Notes: generated by a model not told the origin, from the letters alone. A stretch of 64,000 bases of DNA from Rhodococcus opacus B4 (GCF_000010805.1 NC_012522.1:1178001-1242000); one strand, 5' to 3'. Shown: positions 9,777 through 20,205, numbered from the stretch's first letter. A program made the numbers and translations.

Positions 9777-12700
9777 CTACTTGCAGCCGGGCAGACCCGA
9801 GCTGTACACGTCGTCCGCTCCGAGGCGCGCGGCCTCGGTGAGCAGGACGTCCGCCTCCAGCTGGCGGGACGCGGCGGCCGGGACGCTGTCGCCGCCGAAG
9901 CGACGATCCGCCGGACGCTCGTACAGGCTGCCGCCGCCGACCATGGCCTTCGCCAGACGACGCTGACCCTCGACGGTGCGCTTGCGTGCCTGCTCGAGGT
10001 ACGCCTCACGCCGCTCGGCCGGGACGGCCTCGACGAACGCCTGCGAGTGGACGACCGCGACCATGCCCGACACGTGCCCGAAGCCGAGGCTGGTCAGCAG
10101 ACCTGCCTTCAGCGGGAACTGCTCGCCGAAGCGGAGCGCCTCCCGAGCCCACACGAGGTGTTCGAACTCGGCCATCTTCTCGTCGACGCAGTCGAGGCTG
10201 CGGTTCGGCGGAACGATGCCCTGGTCCAGCACCTGGCAGAGACCGATCAGCTGGAATGCTGCGGCACCACCCTTGGCGTGTCCGGTGAGGCTCTTCTGCG
10301 AGACCACGAACAGCGGTGCACCTTCGCTGCGGCCGAGTGCCCCGGCGAGGCGCTCGTGCAGCTCGGCCTCGTTGGGATCGTTGGCCGCGGTGGACGTGTC
10401 GTGCTTGGAGATCACCGAGATGTCGTCGGCACTGACACCGAGCTTGCCGAGGGACTGAGCGAGCTGCGAATCCGCTCCCCCACGACCCGCGCCGAGCGCA
10501 CCGATTCCGGGAGCCGGGATCGAGGTGTGGACACCGTCCGCGAACGAGCCGGCGTAGGCGACCACACCGAGGACGGGCAGGCCCATCTCGAGTGCCAGGT
10601 CACCGCGGGCCAGCAGGATGGTGCCACCACCCTGCGACTCCACGAACCCGCCGCGACGACGGTCGTTGGCCCGCGAGAATCGACGGTCGTCGATGCCCTT
10701 GGCCCGCATGTCGTCGGTCTTGGCCGTGGCGGACATGTCACCGAATCCGATGATGCCCTCCGCGCTGAGGTCGTCGAACCCGCCGGCGACCACGAGCTGG
10801 GCCTTGCCGAGCTTGATCTTGTCGACGCCCTCTTCGACGGACACCGCGGCCGTGGCGCACGCCGCAACCGGGTGGACCATGGCGCCGTAACCACCGACGT
10901 AGGACTGGACCACGTGCGCCGCAATCACATTCGGCAGGGCTTCCTGCAGGATGTCGTTCGGCCGGTTCTCGCCGAGCAGCGTGTCGATGTACAGCGACCT
11001 CATGGAGGTCATGCCGCCCATGCCGGTGCCCTGGGTGTTGGCGACCAGCGAGGGGTGCACCCACCGCAGCAGTTCGCTGGGCGTGAACCCACCGGTGAGG
11101 AACGCGTCCACCGTCGCGACGATGTTCCACAGGCCCACGCGGTCGACGGAGTCGGCCATGTCCGCGGGGATGCCCCACTTGGTGACGTCGAATCCGGTCG
11201 GGATCTGACCACCCACGCTGCGCGTGAGCTTCATCTTGCGGGGCACGCGGATCTCGGTGCCGGCACGGCGCGTGACCTGCCAGTCACCGCTGTCCGGAAC
11301 CGGCGTCGCGACCGTGTTCTCCGGGTCGGACTCGACGAAGGTCAGCGCCTCCGCCTCGGTGCTGACGACGAAGCTCAGGTCTTTGTCGAGGAAGACCGAC
11401 GTGAGCAGCGGCGCCGTGTTGTCGATCATGGCACCGTCGTCGGCGTAGCGGCGGATACCGCAGTTCTCGACGACCCGGTCGTGGTACCGGTCCGCGATCT
11501 CGGCCTCCGGAACCAGTTCCCCGGTCTCGGCGTCGTACCAGCCGGCGGACGGTGTGGTCTCCCATACGACGAGTCCGGTGTTCCAGGCGAGTTCGAGAAC
11601 GCCTGCCGCCGAAAGCTCTTCGTCGACCTCCATCTCGAAGCGGGTGCGCGAGGAACCGAACGGTCCGAGCTCACCGGCGCCGACGATGACGACGAGGTCC
11701 TCCGGAGCCGCAGTGACGCCGGACCAGGCCGGAGTCACCGACGCGGAGACCCGCGGCGGGGCCGGCAGGGCCGCGATGGTGTCGAGCGCGTCCGCGATCT
11801 CGTCGGCCTCGGCAGCGGCAGCCGCAGCGTCCTGAGCCTGCTTCGCCAGAGCGGGCAGATCCAGGTTCGCCTGGGCGAGCCCACCGGTCAGGTCGGCCGC
11901 GAGCGGCTCGGTGGAGGCGAGGCGACGTGCCTCGGGCTCGCACCACTGCAGCAGTTCGGTGGCCATTTCCTGGGTGGACCAGGTACGGACTCCGGCGCCT
12001 TCGACAGCCTCGACCAGCGGGTCGTTGCCGCCCATCAGGCCGGTTCCGCGGACCCAGCCGATGAGAGCGTGCACCAGGGTGACGCGCTCGGCCCAGTTGC
12101 GCTCGGCCTTCCAGCGGCCGACCACGGCGTCCAGCGCGGCCTTGGCCTCGCCGTACGCACCGTCGCCACCGAACAGACCGCGGTTCGGGGAACCGGGCAG
12201 CACGACGTGCAGGTGGGTGTCGACGTCACGGTCGTAACCGATCTTCGACAGTCCGCCGATCAGGCGCTCCACCGACCACAGGAGAACACGCATCTCCATT
12301 TCGGCGCGGGCGCCGGCGTCGGCGAGGTCGCCTGCCACGCGGGGCGCGGCGAACGGGAACAGCAGCGTCGGGGTGACCGCTTCCTTGACCAGCTTCTTCG
12401 ACCCACCGGCCGTCTCGTACTGGGCTTCACCGATCCACTCGATGAGCGAGTCGATGTCCGTGTAGGACGCCATGTTCGCGGGGACCACCCACAGGGCGGC
12501 ACCGGCACGGGCAGTGCGGCGGTAGAGGTCGCGGTAGAAGCCGAGGCGCTTGTCGTCGAGACGCGAGGTGGTCACGAAGACCGTCGCGCCGCCGGCGAGG
12601 AGCTTGCCTGCGACCGAGGCCGCGATGGAGCCCTTGCTGGCACCGGTGACGACGGCGACCTGGTCTGCCCATTCCGGGGTCTCGTCGGTGACGGCGACTG

Positions 12701-15700
12701 CCGCCTCCGCGATGCGCCCGTACTTCTCGGCCAGAGCCGTGCGACCCTCGTCGGTTGCGCGGGCCTGCCACCACGCGGCCTGCGCCGCGACGGACTTGCC
12801 TGCACCGGCGAAGCCTTCGATCTCGAGGGACTCGGAGCCTGCCGCGTCGATCCACAGACGAGCCAGGTCCTCACGGGCGCTGGCCCAGCGGTCGTCGAGG
12901 AGCACCGCACGCTTGGCGTCGAACGCGGGAGCGACGAGTCGCGGCCAGTCGGAACCGAGTTCCGCCGACACGAGGTCGACCAGTTCGGTGTCGGTCTGCT
13001 GCGTTGCCGCCGCCGTGTCACCGGCGAAGCCGAGCTGCTCGAGCACGAGGCGGGCGGCCGAGGCCAGCACGCCGTCGCGGCCCGTGATGTGCTCGGTGAA
13101 CTCACCCAGCGCCGCTGCGTCGACGGTGCCACCGGCTCCGCCGCCCGAGGACGGGAGGGAGACGCTGATTCCGCGGCGCGAGGCCACTGCGGCCACCGCG
13201 CTGTCGATGACGGCGTCCACTGCGGCGCCGTCGGCGAGACCGCCGCCGGCCAGACCACCGAGGTCACCACCACGGATGCTGGAACCGTCGCGGGTTCCGA
13301 GCGCCACCTCGGCGGTGACGTGGTACGCCCAGCCGTCGCCGAGTTCCCAGACCTTCTTCACACGGTCCGCGATCGCCGCGGGACGGCGACCCGAGGGGCC
13401 GAAGACCTTGCGGAGGTGATCGTTGATCGAGTCGGACAGCACCGGGCCGAACGGCTTGTACGTGCGGGCCAGGGAGTCGACCGTGCCGGCGAGCGAGCCC
13501 ATGTCGGCGTCCGCGGCACCGTCGATCGCGCCGAGCGAGAGCTCGGAGCCGAGGTCGACGAGCAGCTGGTTACGCCGCGAGGACACGCCGTCGCACAGCG
13601 CCTCGATCGTGTCGACGGGGCCGACCTGGTCGGGGCGGAGCTTCGTCCACAGGCTGATCAGGACCTTGGTGGCGTCGGCTGCCTTGAACGCGATGTCGTC
13701 GGGACGCGGTCCACCGGACGGTGCGGCGGCCGGGGCCGGAGCCGCGGCGGGTGCGGCCGATGCGGCGGGAGCCTCGGCTGCGGGTGCGGCCGGCTCGTCG
13801 TCCTCGACCGGCGCCGGATCGACGTCGGTGGAGTACACGATCGCGGCTTCACGCTCGATGTTCAGGACCTCGACCGGGTAGCCGAAGCGGCCCGGCAGCT
13901 TGAGGGTCTGCGACGCGAGGTTCGCGACGGTCGGAACGGAGCCCAGACCGATCTCGACGAACCGCTCGACGCCCAGTCCGCCCTCGGACTCGTCGGCGAA
14001 CAGCAAGTCCTGCGTCTCGATCCAGCGCACCGGGCTGGCGAACTGCCAGGCCAGGAGCTCGGTGAGGACCACGCGGGTGAGCTGGACCGGCTTCTTCGCC
14101 CAGGTGTCGAAGTCCTTCAGCACCTTGTCGAGGGGCTTCGACGGCACCAGGTCGGCGATCTCCTGCACGAACTCCTTCTCCAGGGAGAACGGCTTCGGGA
14201 CCAGGTTCGGGATGTAGCGCCCGATCAGGATGGCCGGGTCGATGTCCTGCGGAAGCAGTTCCTCGAGACGTCCGCGGAAGTCGTCGACGCCGCCACGCAG
14301 CACCGTCGAGTGGAACGGAACGTCGATGCCCGGAACCATGATGTACGCGCGCTTGCCACCGAAAGCCTCACGGCGGATGTCGATTTCGACCTCCAGCGCG
14401 TTGAGCCCGGCGACCGTACCGGCGATGGCGTACTGCGAGCCACGCAGGTTCAGGTTCACGATCTGCATGAACTCGCCGGTCTCCTCGGCGACACCGGCGA
14501 CGAACGCCTCGACGTCGTCGTCGGCCAGGCCGATCTGCGACGGACGGATGGCGGCCATCCGGTAGTCGGAGCGGCCGGCCTCGTCGCGGGGAACGAGTGC
14601 GTGCATCGCGGAGCCACGCTGGAAGACCACCTCGAGAACCGCTTCGAGAGGCAGCACACCGGCGACGGCGGCGAGAGCGTTGTACTCACCGACCGAGTGA
14701 CCTGCGAGCAGGGCACCCTCGACGAACGCACCGGACTCACGGAGCTCGGCGACCTGCGCCACACCGAGAGTCGCCATCGCGACCTGGGTGAACTGCGTCA
14801 GGTGCAGGACACCGTCCGGGTGCTTGTGCTCGATGCCCCGGGCCTTGACGACCGTCGGGTTGTCGCGGACCACGGCGAGGATCGAGAAGCCGAGGGCCTT
14901 GCGGGTGTGCTTGTCGGCGCGGTCCCAGATCTCGCGGGCGGCCTTGGAGCGGGCGCGGGCGTCGAGGCCCATGCCCGGACGCTGGATGCCCTGTCCGGGG
15001 AACGCGTAGACGGTCTTCGGTGCGGCGGTGCGACCGGTGGCGACCATCACGAGGTCACCGTCGATGCGGCAGCCGACCTCGACGATCTCGGCACCACGGT
15101 CCGTGGCGATGCGGTCGACGCGGACGTCGATCTCGGCGCCGGGGCGGACCATGCCGAGGAAGCGCGCGGTCCACGCGGTCAGGCGGCGCGGCGGCGTCTT
15201 GGTCTCGGCCGGGTCCACGGCGGTGACGACCTGCTGGGCGGCGGCGGAGAGCCACATGCCGTGCACGATCGGGCTGCCGAGTCCGGCGAGCAGTGCCGCG
15301 TTGTCGGAGGTGTGGATCGGGTTGTGGTCGCCCGACACCTGGGCGAAGGAGCCCATGTTGCGGGGAGCCACGATCGTGGTGTCGCGGCGACGGCGGCGCG
15401 GGGTGTCGACGGCCGCGTCACTGAGCGAGCCACCGGCGCGGGCCGGGTCGGACAGTTCGCCCTTGCCGGTGCGGCCGCGGATCGCGAAGCGCTCCGACAG
15501 GGTGACGACGGCAGGCGCGTCCAGGCCCTCGCCCAGCATGGCGCCGACCTCGACCTTGACCTCGACGACGCGGCCCAGGTCGGTGTCGAGAACCGAGGCG
15601 ACCTCGGCCTTGACGACGAGAATGCTTGTCTCCGAGGGCAGTTCGCCGACGAAGTCGACACTGTGGTCCAGGTGGACCAGGTCGAGCATGCCCTCGATGA

Positions 15701-18700
15701 CGGAGAGCGAGTCTTCGGTCTTGGCGGCACCGAGCACGGCGAACACGGCCGGCCAGCAGGCGCCGACGACCACGTCCGGGACAGCCTTGCCGCTCACGCT
15801 CAGCGTCGTGGGCAGACCCGAACCGGTGACACCGGCGTGGTCGGCGACCAGGTCGGGCGTCCACGCCAGGTTGAGCCGTGCGACACCGTTCTTGACGGCG
15901 GGCAGTTCCTGACCGGCCGCGACCGCGAGCAGAGCCGTCATGGACTTCTCGGCGTCGGCCTCGGTGACCACGGGGGCGCCACCGTCGACGACGGACGCGG
16001 GAACGGTGATGGTGATCTCGACCGACTTGCCTGCGACCAGCGGGACGGTGAGGAGCACCTGACGGTCCTCGATCACGGACAGCTCGGCACCGGTGGTCTC
16101 GTGGACCGCGCGGGTGTCGGATTCGACCGACCACTTGTCGAGGTCACCGAGCCGGCGAACCGGGTTCAGGGTCAGGCGCGACGCCCACTGGATGTCGGGG
16201 GCCGACAGAACGGTGTCGAGGAGGCCGCGGGCGATGTCCGCGTGGCGACGGGCGAGCAGCGACTGCGGCGCGGCACCGGCGGTGACCAGCTCGTCGTAGG
16301 TGGCCTTCTCGAAGCGGTCCAGCAGCTCACCGACGGGCTCGTCGGCACGCGTGATGCCGGCGACGGCGACGGTGCCGGGGATGACGCAGACCTGGTCCGC
16401 GGTGTAGCGGGGATCGTGTGCCTGCCACAGCGAGTCGGAACGCCACCAGCGGCGGACGTCACCGTCGACGACGGGAACGAAGTTGACCGGCTTGCCGGGG
16501 GTCTTGCACAGCGAGACGAAGAACGAGACGTCTGCGGGGTGCAGAACGGTGGTCGCGTAATCGGGGTACTGAGCCTGCAGGGCGCAGATTGCCGCCTCGG
16601 GACGCTCGAGAATCGCCTCGTCGGCGAACAGGGTGGGGATGGGTCCGCGGTCGACCGGGTGCAGACGCGACTCGGTGCGCTGCAGCATCTCACCGAAGCG
16701 CGCACGCCAGGTGATGTCGAGCCACGGGCTCTCGGTGGCCTCGGTGATGGCGTCCTGGAGGTCGGTGCCGCAGTCGAATGCCTTCGCGGCGTCGATGCCG
16801 ACGGCCAGTTCGAGGTAGCGGCGCAGCCACTGCTCGTACGTCATCGTCGCGACGTCGCCGAAGAACGGCTTCGCCGTGATGTTCAGGGCCTCGATGATCT
16901 CGTCGCGACGCTCGGCGACGGCGTCGGCGTCGCCGGCGACCTCGTCGAGCAGACGGCCGGTGCGGGACGCGGCGTTGTCGATCTCGTGGATGTCGGCGCC
17001 GAGCTGGCTACGGCCGGAGGCCATGCCGCCCTCGGCGGTGCCCGCACCGACCCACGCCGGGGTACCGGGAGTGTCGACGAGGAGCTGCTTGACGTCGGGA
17101 GACGTGGTCGCCTCGAGGGTGGCCATGGCGGCGGTGCCGACCAGGATGCCGTCCAGCGGCATCGCCGGGAAGCCGTGTGCGACGGACCAGCGGCCGGTCA
17201 GGTAGTCGGCAGCCTGCTCGGGCGTGCCGATGCCGCCACCGACGCACAGGACCAGGTTCGGCCGGGTACGCAGCTCGGCGTAGGTGTCGAGGAGCAGGTC
17301 GTCCAGGTCTTCCCACGAGTGGTGGCCACCGGCGCGGCCGCCCTCGATGTGGGCGATGACGGGGAACGAGGGAACCTCGTTGGCGATGCGGATGACGGAG
17401 CGGATCTGCGCGACCGTGCCCGGCTTGAACGCGACGTAGCTGAATCCACCCTCGACGAGGTCGTCGATGATCGAGACGGCGTCCTCGAGTTCGGGGATGC
17501 CTGCGGTGACGACGACGCCGTCGAACGGGGCACCGGCGGCGCGGGCCTTCGGGACGAGACGCTTGCCACCGACGTGGAGCTTCCACAGGTAGGGGTCGAG
17601 GAACATCGAGTTGAACTGCACGGCGCGGCCCGGCTCGAGCAGCCCGGTGAGCTTCTCGACGTTGTCGGCGAAGATCTGCTCGGTGACCTGGCCACCGCCG
17701 GCGAGCTCGGCCCAGTGACCGGCGTTGGCGGCTGCGGCGACGATCTTCGGGTCGACCGTGGTCGGGGTCATGCCCGCGAGCAGGATCGGCGAACGACCGG
17801 TCAGCTTCGTGAAGGCGGTCTCGACGCCGATGCGTCCGCCCGGCAGCGACACCGGCTTGGGGAGGAATTCGGTCCAGGCGGCGGGAACCTCGGGGGTCGC
17901 ACCCGGGGTGAGCAGGTTGCGGTGACCGCCACGGGTCGCGGCGGCGACGATGCCGACGCCCTGGCCGCGGACACTGGCCGACGTCATGCGGGTGAGGAGG
18001 TCACCGGGTCCGAGGTCGAGGATCCATGCGGCACCGGCTTCGATGGTGCCGTCGACGGCCTCGACCCAGTCGACCGGATCGACGAGGCAGGCGCTCGTGA
18101 GGGCGCGGGCCTTCTCCTCGTCGAGACCGCAGCGCACGGCCCACTGGCCGACGATGTCGATCGTCTCCGCGAGTGCGGGGTGGTGGAAGCCGATCTCGAC
18201 CGCGAGGGGCTCGAAGACGGGCGCGAAGATGGAGCCGCCACGCTTCTTGGCGTCGCGCTCACGGGCCTCGTCGGCCTCGATCTGCTCGCAGCGCTGCTGG
18301 ACGCGTGCCAGCTGGGCGGGCGGGCCGGACAGGACGACGCGGCGACGGGCGTTGCGGATGCCGAGGACCGCTGCGCGCTCGGGCTCGAGACCCTCGGCGA
18401 GTTCCTCGACGATCTGACGGAGTCGTTCCGGATCGACGTTGGAGACAGCCAGCATCGGGGTGGAGTCGGCGGCGGAGATGACTCCGCGACGACGGCCGAC
18501 CAGACCGGCGGCCGCACCGATGAGCTGTGCGAGGGCGAGGAGTTCGCCGTCCTTCTGGCCGGAGGAGGCGACGGCCTCCGCGGCGAGGAGTCCCTGGGAG
18601 TGGCCGATCACCGACACGGGAGCCGTAACCGCGGGATCGAGGCCCTGAGCTGCCAGCGCACGCAGCGCTGCGATCTGGGTGAGGAAGACGCCGGGGAGGG

Positions 18701-19100
18701 AGACCGCCGCCGAGGTAAGCGCTGCCGCGGAAGGTCCGGACGCCTGGGCGTCGTCCTCTTCGTCGGCGAGTTCCTGCTCGAGGATCCAAGCGATGGGGTC
18801 GAATCCGACCGGGCGCACGACGAGCAGCTCCTGCGCCACGGGGGCGAGGTAGTCGGCCGCGTCGTTGACGAGGGTGGTGAGTGCCGGCTCGAGTCCGTTG
18901 TCGCGGCTCAATTCCTCGAGCGAGCTCAGCCAGGGCGCGCCCTGACCACCGAAGGCGAGCGCGTACGGCTCACCTCCGAGCAGACGATCCACGAGGGTGC
19001 CCTTGCTCGACGACCGAGTGTCGTCCCGGTCTACGCCGATGCGCCGCGAACCCTTCGAGTTTCTTCCGTTTCCTGCGGGTGTCGTGTCGTCAATCGTCAC
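9777..19100 (-). CDS. fas: Type I fatty acid synthase, single multidomain chain
   Basis: This giant cytosolic synthase makes the C16-C26 acyl-CoAs used for membrane lipids and as mycolate precursors. It has about 3107 residues. Approximate domain landmarks: acetyltransferase with GHSQGLL near 165; FMN enoyl reductase with AGMTPTTVDPKIV near 440; MaoC-like dehydratase with SGDHNPIHTSDNAA near 1260; malonyl/palmitoyl transferase with GHSVGEYNAL near 1470; ACP with DGVSSRRNQLLVDLG near 1840, whose first Ser is the likely phosphopantetheine site; ketoreductase with VVTGASKGSIA near 2147; ketosynthase with active Cys in AACATAAVS near 2747, SKHDTST near 2900 and LTGHAKGGAA near 2940. All catalytic landmarks are present. 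The GTG at 19100 was chosen because AGGAGAGGA lies 9 nt upstream; an in-frame start at 19220 would overlap the promoter-like element. Confidence 0.96.
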   Translation of the reverse strand: MTIDDTTPAGNGRNSKGSRRIGVDRDDTRSSSKGTLVDRLLGGEPYALAFGGQGAPWLSSLEELSRDNGLEPALTTLVNDAADYLAPVAQELLVVRPVGFDPIAWILEQELADEEDDAQASGPSAAALTSAAVSLPGVFLTQIAALRALAAQGLDPAVTAPVSVIGHSQGLLAAEAVASSGQKDGELLALAQLIGAAAGLVGRRRGVISAADSTPMLAVSNVDPERLRQIVEELAEGLEPERAAVLGIRNARRRVVLSGPPAQLARVQQRCEQIEADEARERDAKKRGGSIFAPVFEPLAVEIGFHHPALAETIDIVGQWAVRCGLDEEKARALTSACLVDPVDWVEAVDGTIEAGAAWILDLGPGDLLTRMTSASVRGQGVGIVAAATRGGHRNLLTPGATPEVPAAWTEFLPKPVSLPGGRIGVETAFTKLTGRSPILLAGMTPTTVDPKIVAAAANAGHWAELAGGGQVTEQIFADNVEKLTGLLEPGRAVQFNSMFLDPYLWKLHVGGKRLVPKARAAGAPFDGVVVTAGIPELEDAVSIIDDLVEGGFSYVAFKPGTVAQIRSVIRIANEVPSFPVIAHIEGGRAGGHHSWEDLDDLLLDTYAELRTRPNLVLCVGGGIGTPEQAADYLTGRWSVAHGFPAMPLDGILVGTAAMATLEATTSPDVKQLLVDTPGTPAWVGAGTAEGGMASGRSQLGADIHEIDNAASRTGRLLDEVAGDADAVAERRDEIIEALNITAKPFFGDVATMTYEQWLRRYLELAVGIDAAKAFDCGTDLQDAITEATESPWLDITWRARFGEMLQRTESRLHPVDRGPIPTLFADEAILERPEAAICALQAQYPDYATTVLHPADVSFFVSLCKTPGKPVNFVPVVDGDVRRWWRSDSLWQAHDPRYTADQVCVIPGTVAVAGITRADEPVGELLDRFEKATYDELVTAGAAPQSLLARRHADIARGLLDTVLSAPDIQWASRLTLNPVRRLGDLDKWSVESDTRAVHETTGAELSVIEDRQVLLTVPLVAGKSVEITITVPASVVDGGAPVVTEADAEKSMTALLAVAAGQELPAVKNGVARLNLAWTPDLVADHAGVTGSGLPTTLSVSGKAVPDVVVGACWPAVFAVLGAAKTEDSLSVIEGMLDLVHLDHSVDFVGELPSETSILVVKAEVASVLDTDLGRVVEVKVEVGAMLGEGLDAPAVVTLSERFAIRGRTGKGELSDPARAGGSLSDAAVDTPRRRRRDTTIVAPRNMGSFAQVSGDHNPIHTSDNAALLAGLGSPIVHGMWLSAAAQQVVTAVDPAETKTPPRRLTAWTARFLGMVRPGAEIDVRVDRIATDRGAEIVEVGCRIDGDLVMVATGRTAAPKTVYAFPGQGIQRPGMGLDARARSKAAREIWDRADKHTRKALGFSILAVVRDNPTVVKARGIEHKHPDGVLHLTQFTQVAMATLGVAQVAELRESGAFVEGALLAGHSVGEYNALAAVAGVLPLEAVLEVVFQRGSAMHALVPRDEAGRSDYRMAAIRPSQIGLADDDVEAFVAGVAEETGEFMQIVNLNLRGSQYAIAGTVAGLNALEVEIDIRREAFGGKRAYIMVPGIDVPFHSTVLRGGVDDFRGRLEELLPQDIDPAILIGRYIPNLVPKPFSLEKEFVQEIADLVPSKPLDKVLKDFDTWAKKPVQLTRVVLTELLAWQFASPVRWIETQDLLFADESEGGLGVERFVEIGLGSVPTVANLASQTLKLPGRFGYPVEVLNIEREAAIVYSTDVDPAPVEDDEPAAPAAEAPAASAAPAAAPAPAAAPSGGPRPDDIAFKAADATKVLISLWTKLRPDQVGPVDTIEALCDGVSSRRNQLLVDLGSELSLGAIDGAADADMGSLAGTVDSLARTYKPFGPVLSDSINDHLRKVFGPSGRRPAAIADRVKKVWELGDGWAYHVTAEVALGTRDGSSIRGGDLGGLAGGGLADGAAVDAVIDSAVAAVASRRGISVSLPSSGGGAGGTVDAAALGEFTEHITGRDGVLASAARLVLEQLGFAGDTAAATQQTDTELVDLVSAELGSDWPRLVAPAFDAKRAVLLDDRWASAREDLARLWIDAAGSESLEIEGFAGAGKSVAAQAAWWQARATDEGRTALAEKYGRIAEAAVAVTDETPEWADQVAVVTGASKGSIAASVAGKLLAGGATVFVTTSRLDDKRLGFYRDLYRRTARAGAALWVVPANMASYTDIDSLIEWIGEAQYETAGGSKKLVKEAVTPTLLFPFAAPRVAGDLADAGARAEMEMRVLLWSVERLIGGLSKIGYDRDVDTHLHVVLPGSPNRGLFGGDGAYGEAKAALDAVVGRWKAERNWAERVTLVHALIGWVRGTGLMGGNDPLVEAVEGAGVRTWSTQEMATELLQWCEPEARRLASTEPLAADLTGGLAQANLDLPALAKQAQDAAAAAAEADEIADALDTIAALPAPPRVSASVTPAWSGVTAAPEDLVVIVGAGELGPFGSSRTRFEMEVDEELSAAGVLELAWNTGLVVWETTPSAGWYDAETGELVPEAEIADRYHDRVVENCGIRRYADDGAMIDNTAPLLTSVFLDKDLSFVVSTEAEALTFVESDPENTVATPVPDSGDWQVTRRAGTEIRVPRKMKLTRSVGGQIPTGFDVTKWGIPADMADSVDRVGLWNIVATVDAFLTGGFTPSELLRWVHPSLVANTQGTGMGGMTSMRSLYIDTLLGENRPNDILQEALPNVIAAHVVQSYVGGYGAMVHPVAACATAAVSVEEGVDKIKLGKAQLVVAGGFDDLSAEGIIGFGDMSATAKTDDMRAKGIDDRRFSRANDRRRGGFVESQGGGTILLARGDLALEMGLPVLGVVAYAGSFADGVHTSIPAPGIGALGAGRGGADSQLAQSLGKLGVSADDISVISKHDTSTAANDPNEAELHERLAGALGRSEGAPLFVVSQKSLTGHAKGGAAAFQLIGLCQVLDQGIVPPNRSLDCVDEKMAEFEHLVWAREALRFGEQFPLKAGLLTSLGFGHVSGMVAVVHSQAFVEAVPAERREAYLEQARKRTVEGQRRLAKAMVGGGSLYERPADRRFGGDSVPAAASRQLEADVLLTEAARLGADDVYSSGLPGCK

Positions 19101-19219
19101 GCGTATGTCCTCTCCTGGTCCCCTCTGGGGGGAGGTGGGGATTGCTGTCTGCTGCCCTCGGCATCGTGTGCCTGCTGTATCGGCTCTGATCAGCTCTTCC
19201 GGGCTGCTCAAGGTTGACA

Positions 19220-19248
19220 CAGAATCATGAGGATTTCCTCACGTTCAA
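19220..19248 (-). promoter_or_regulatory. Probable fas promoter with operator copy 1 in the spacer
   Basis: On the leftward strand TTGAAC (complement of 19243-19248) and ATTCTG (complement of 19220-19225) are 17 nt apart. The palindrome TGAGGATTTCCTCA (19228-19241) fills almost the whole spacer, the classic place for a repressor site. The -10 is a weak match, so the operator is better supported than the exact promoter. The predicted leader is roughly 110 nt. Confidence 0.5.
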
Positions 19249-19378
19249 AACCCGGAGCGGTGTCACAGCCACGCATCGGAGAAATATCGCGTGATGTCGC
19301 TCACAGACCTCCGGCGAAGTGACCGACGGGTAGATCACGTCGGTGCTGGACGTGGCGGTGCAAGGACGTCCAAGAACC

Positions 19379-19392
19379 TGAGGAAAGCCTCA
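19379..19392. promoter_or_regulatory. Operator copy 2 upstream of fas
   Basis: TGAGGAAAGCCTCA has the same TGAGG-N4-CCTCA palindrome as copy 1 and the same CGTT on its right side. On the leftward strand both copies read AACGTGAGG-N3-TCCTCA. The centres are 151 bp apart. A FasR-type regulator is known to bind inverted repeats upstream of fas in mycobacteria; whether this is that motif cannot be confirmed here. Confidence 0.55.
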
Positions 19393-19554
19393 CGTTAATC
19401 GTTATCAATTCGTTACCACCTTGACGAAGTCGCAGGTTCATGCACGTATGCGGCCCCGAAACCGGGTCCGGGGCACGACGAAAACAACCCTGTCGGATCA
19501 TCGCACTAGTGTTCGAGCAAAGTTCAGCCGACAGCCATTCTCCGGGGGGAAGAA

Positions 19555-20205
19555 ATGAGCACAGCCCACGTCCGCGCCCTACTCGATCACATCGACGCCG
19601 AACTGCCGCGAGAGTCGTGGCCGCACTGGACGGAGGGCTGGCCGCAGGAGGTCGAAGCCGGTCTGCTCGACGCAGCCTTCTCCGCCCGCGCGACGTACGG
19701 GACGCCCACCTCGGGGGTCCGCGCGGTCATCACCCGCTGGCGCGATCACCGCGCCGCACCTCTCGACGATCTCACCGCACTCGCCGACGAACCCGAGGAC
19801 CTCCTGGTGATCCTGAACAACCGGCAGCGGGTACCGGGGAACTACACCACCAAGGCCGAGGCCGTCGCCTCGGCGGCACGCTCGCTCACCGAACTGGGCT
19901 GCACCACCTCCGCGGATCTCCGCGACGACGAGTCCCAGCGGAACGCCGTCGTCGCGGTGCCCGGATTCGGAATCGCCACCTGGGAGTGCCTCCTCATGCA
20001 ACTGGGTATCCACACCGCCGGATCCCGAGAATTGTTGCGCGACTTCATCAACGACGCGCTCGACCTCGAATCACCTGTCTCCGCAACGCAGGCGGACGAC
20101 CTCGTCGCCGCCGCGGCCGCTCGACTCGAGACCACGCCCGCCACCGTCACCCACGCCATCTGGCGGCACCAGCGCCGGCAGCGACGGACGGCAGGTGCGA
20201 GATGA
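19555..20205 (+). CDS. Unrecognised protein with a HhH-GPD (EndoIII-like) fold signature lacking catalytic residues
   Basis: I do not recognise a named family for this 216-residue protein. Residues 36-165 follow the order seen in endonuclease III-type glycosylases: LLDAAFSARATYGT (compare LLSAQAT), KAEAVASAARSL (compare KAENI), then a helix-hairpin-helix VPGFGIATWECLLMQLGI at 135-152. The catalytic Lys that follows the hairpin in EndoIII (GRKTA) is replaced by GIATW, and the later VDTH Asp is absent (AGSRELLRDF). If the resemblance is real, it is a non-catalytic DNA-binding version. The start ATG at 19555 follows GGGGGGAAGAA. The stop overlaps the start of the HNH nuclease (ATGA), implying coupled translation. 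Confidence 0.6.
   Translation: MSTAHVRALLDHIDAELPRESWPHWTEGWPQEVEAGLLDAAFSARATYGTPTSGVRAVITRWRDHRAAPLDDLTALADEPEDLLVILNNRQRVPGNYTTKAEAVASAARSLTELGCTTSADLRDDESQRNAVVAVPGFGIATWECLLMQLGIHTAGSRELLRDFINDALDLESPVSATQADDLVAAAAARLETTPATVTHAIWRHQRRQRRTAGAR

Larger units (their letters stand above)
19101..19554. other. Intergenic control region between fas and the rightward HhH-like gene
   Basis: These 454 bp hold no convincing gene. They contain two copies of a palindromic site (19228-19241 and 19379-19392), a promoter-like pair for fas around the first copy, and TTGACG (19421-19426) with a weak ACGTAT 17 nt downstream (19444-19449) that may serve the rightward gene. The bases between 19250 and 19375 show no other obvious structure. 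Confidence 0.6.

Noticed and set aside
9525..19217. A 3230-codon open frame on the + strand opposite fas
   Set aside because: It is a GC-rich shadow of fas: composition is dominated by Asp/Gly/Arg/Val/Leu, no domain is recognisable, and the leftward frame has every FAS-I catalytic motif.
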